Shown here: positions 5,699 through 6,665 of the stretch, piece by piece
Layout: every line of letters begins with the position of its first letter
Numbering within the stretch: position 1 is the first letter of the stretch
NCBI GenBank assembly: GCA_012735455.1
Contig: JAAYHG010000226.1
Span: 1 to 6,665 of the forward strand
From: Bacillota bacterium
GTDB lineage: Bacteria; Bacillota; DTU030; DUMP01
Length of the DNA stretch: 6,665 nucleotides
Direction of reading: 5' to 3'
Made by a program: the position numbers and the translations under genes
Notes under the pieces: model-generated
What the model saw: only the letters and a program-made list of their open reading frames with translations
Told to the model about the DNA's origin: nothing
The model's database searches: none

Positions 5699-6457
5699 TC
5701 ATCTGCTTTCGGGGACAATCACCACCTTCCGGCCGTCCCGACCAGCACAGGCCAGAGCTATTTCTGCCAGTGTAGGGGCGGCGATATAAAAAAAGGTAAC
5801 AAAAGGAGTCTTAAAATCGCTCAAGCGGTGGGCGTCGGAAGAGGCTACCAGGGTGTAGTGCTCCAGCTCAGGAAACTCACGGCACACCATTTTAGGATCA
5901 TGGCTGGCAGAGATCTCCAGGGCTGCCACGTTGAGCCCTGATGGATCCATCCCCAAGTTGGACAACAGGCTGAAGGCGGGACGGTCCACATGGGCTGGAA
6001 TAATAAGACCGCCAGCTGCCTGCGTTATTTGAGCCACCTGCTCCAACGTCAAGTCCACCGACGAGAGCAAAAGTTTGTCTTCTAGGGAGAGGATATTCTC
6101 CTCTTCGTCCACGATAATCTGGTCACCAAACACCTCAGGGCGGTTCTCTAGCGGTGGCAGGTGCCGCCCTATCTCTTTCCCCACCTCTTGGAGCTCTTTC
6201 AGCCCTGGAAGAAAGCAGAGGACGTGAACCTCTTCTTTGGTCTGTACCTCCATCCCCGGCAACACAGCAATACCCATGCGCGCCGCCAACGCAACCACTG
6301 GTGCTACATTGGCCCAGGCGTTGTGATCGGTAATGGCCAGAAGACCTAAACCTTTCGCCATGGCAGCCTGCACAATTGCGCGTGGACCCATCTCCAGTTC
6401 CGCGCAAGGGGAAAGCACCGTGTGCACATGAAGGTCTGCCTTCAGCCACCTTAACAT
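5699..6457 (-). CDS. PHP-domain metal-dependent phosphoesterase-like protein
   Basis: A 252-residue cytoplasmic protein with the full set of PHP metal-binding motifs: DLHVHT (8-13), ITDHN (42-46), PGMEV (67-71, E70) with H78, PAHVDR (154-159) and SSDAH (206-210). PHP proteins use two or three metal ions to hydrolyse phosphoesters, for example histidinol phosphate, nucleotides or oligonucleotide ends; the substrate here is unknown. An acidic insert (about 112-127, VDEEENILSLED) between metal sites may be specific to this subfamily. The ATG lies two bases after the stop of the DRTGG gene and has only a distant AAAAGG (12 bases), so translation is probably coupled. It stands directly before hydC, inside the hydrogenase operon, which suggests a regulatory or maturation role, but no maturase activity can be inferred. 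Confidence 0.9.
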   Translation of the reverse strand: MLRWLKADLHVHTVLSPCAELEMGPRAIVQAAMAKGLGLLAITDHNAWANVAPVVALAARMGIAVLPGMEVQTKEEVHVLCFLPGLKELQEVGKEIGRHLPPLENRPEVFGDQIIVDEEENILSLEDKLLLSSVDLTLEQVAQITQAAGGLIIPAHVDRPAFSLLSNLGMDPSGLNVAALEISASHDPKMVCREFPELEHYTLVASSDAHRLSDFKTPFVTFFYIAAPTLAEIALACAGRDGRKVVIVPESR

Positions 6458-6459
6458 TG

Positions 6460-6665
6460 CTACCGGCAGCCTTTTATACCCAAACTGTAAAGCTTTCCAA
6501 CCACCTCAAAACTGCTGAGCGGGGTAGTAAGAATAGGAATACCCTCGGCTTCCGCCTTACTCAAAGTGTCCGCCTGGGGTTCTACACCACCGGCCACAAC
6601 AATTCCAGCCAGGTTTAACAACACCGCAACCGCAACGATTTGCCGGGCGTCCTTCTTTTTCCCTA
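6460..6665 (-). CDS. DRTGG-domain protein, C-terminal part (5' end outside window)
   Basis: An open frame enters from the right edge and ends at TAG (6460-6462), giving 67 residues. It is recognisable from ARQIVAVAVLLNLAGIVVAG, the stretch QADTLSKAEAEGIPILTTPL and a closing SSFEVVGKLYSLG. The pattern of a hydrophobic strand, GG, an acidic helix, GIPILTT and a final helix is that of the DRTGG domain, a small alpha/beta unit found next to CBS domains and in phosphotransacetylase-like and regulator proteins. Its ligand is not known to me. The two-base gap to the PHP gene shows co-transcription. Whether it is DRTGG alone or has further domains upstream cannot be seen. Confidence 0.72.
   Translation of the reverse strand, partial: GKKKDARQIVAVAVLLNLAGIVVAGGVEPQADTLSKAEAEGIPILTTPLSSFEVVGKLYSLGIKGCR

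Noticed and set aside
24..6618. Numerous open frames on the plus strand
   Set aside because: All are antisense to minus-strand genes with intact motifs, or cross spacers. None shows a recognisable domain or ribosome site, so they are shadows of the real genes.
1..6665. CRISPR arrays, tRNA or rRNA genes, insertion sequences, attachment sites
   Set aside because: No regularly spaced repeats, cloverleaf, transposase or terminal inverted repeats were seen.

Overview
The window is a compact, single-strand (all minus) gene block from an anaerobic bacterium, most likely a thermophilic or syntrophic/acetogenic member of the Clostridia (Moorella/Desulfotomaculum/Thermacetogenium-like Firmicutes). The evidence is the trimeric electron-bifurcating [FeFe]-hydrogenase, strong AGGAGG-type ribosome binding sites, a sigma-A-like promoter, an apparent GC content a little above 50%, and the accessory genes interleaved with the hydrogenase subunits. 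The exact genus cannot be fixed from the sequence alone.

Layout in transcription order (right to left). The end of a DRTGG-domain protein (6460-6665, 5' part outside the window) is followed two bases later by a PHP-domain metal-dependent phosphoesterase-like protein (5699-6457). Then come hydC (NuoE-like, 5174-5656), a stand-alone GHKL ATPase (4590-5162), an HndB-like thioredoxin-fold [2Fe-2S] protein (4247-4612, overlapping the ATPase by 23 bases), hydB (NuoF-like flavoprotein, 2411-4204) and hydA (H-cluster subunit, 611-2335). The tight spacing implies one operon whose main promoter lies to the right of the window. The operon ends in a strongly structured region (618 down to 477) with a perfect GC-rich hairpin and a second hairpin followed by seven T's.

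Below that a new transcription unit begins. A TATAAT -10 box (402-407) is overlapped by an 18-base imperfect inverted repeat resembling the operator of the NADH-sensing repressor Rex. A leader of about 140 bases follows, and then the N-terminus of rnfC (1-256, running off the window).

How the parts fit. HydABC couples NADH and reduced ferredoxin to H2 by flavin-based electron bifurcation/confurcation. Rnf, if a full complex follows rnfC, couples the same two carriers (ferredoxin and NAD) to an ion gradient. The two units therefore share both redox pools, and a Rex-type site at rnfC would tie expression to the NADH/NAD+ ratio. The less understood part is the accessory set (DRTGG, PHP, GHKL ATPase and a three-cysteine [2Fe-2S]-like protein) embedded among the hydrogenase genes. 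It looks like a nucleotide- or redox-sensing module dedicated to this hydrogenase, but its function cannot be read from the sequence.
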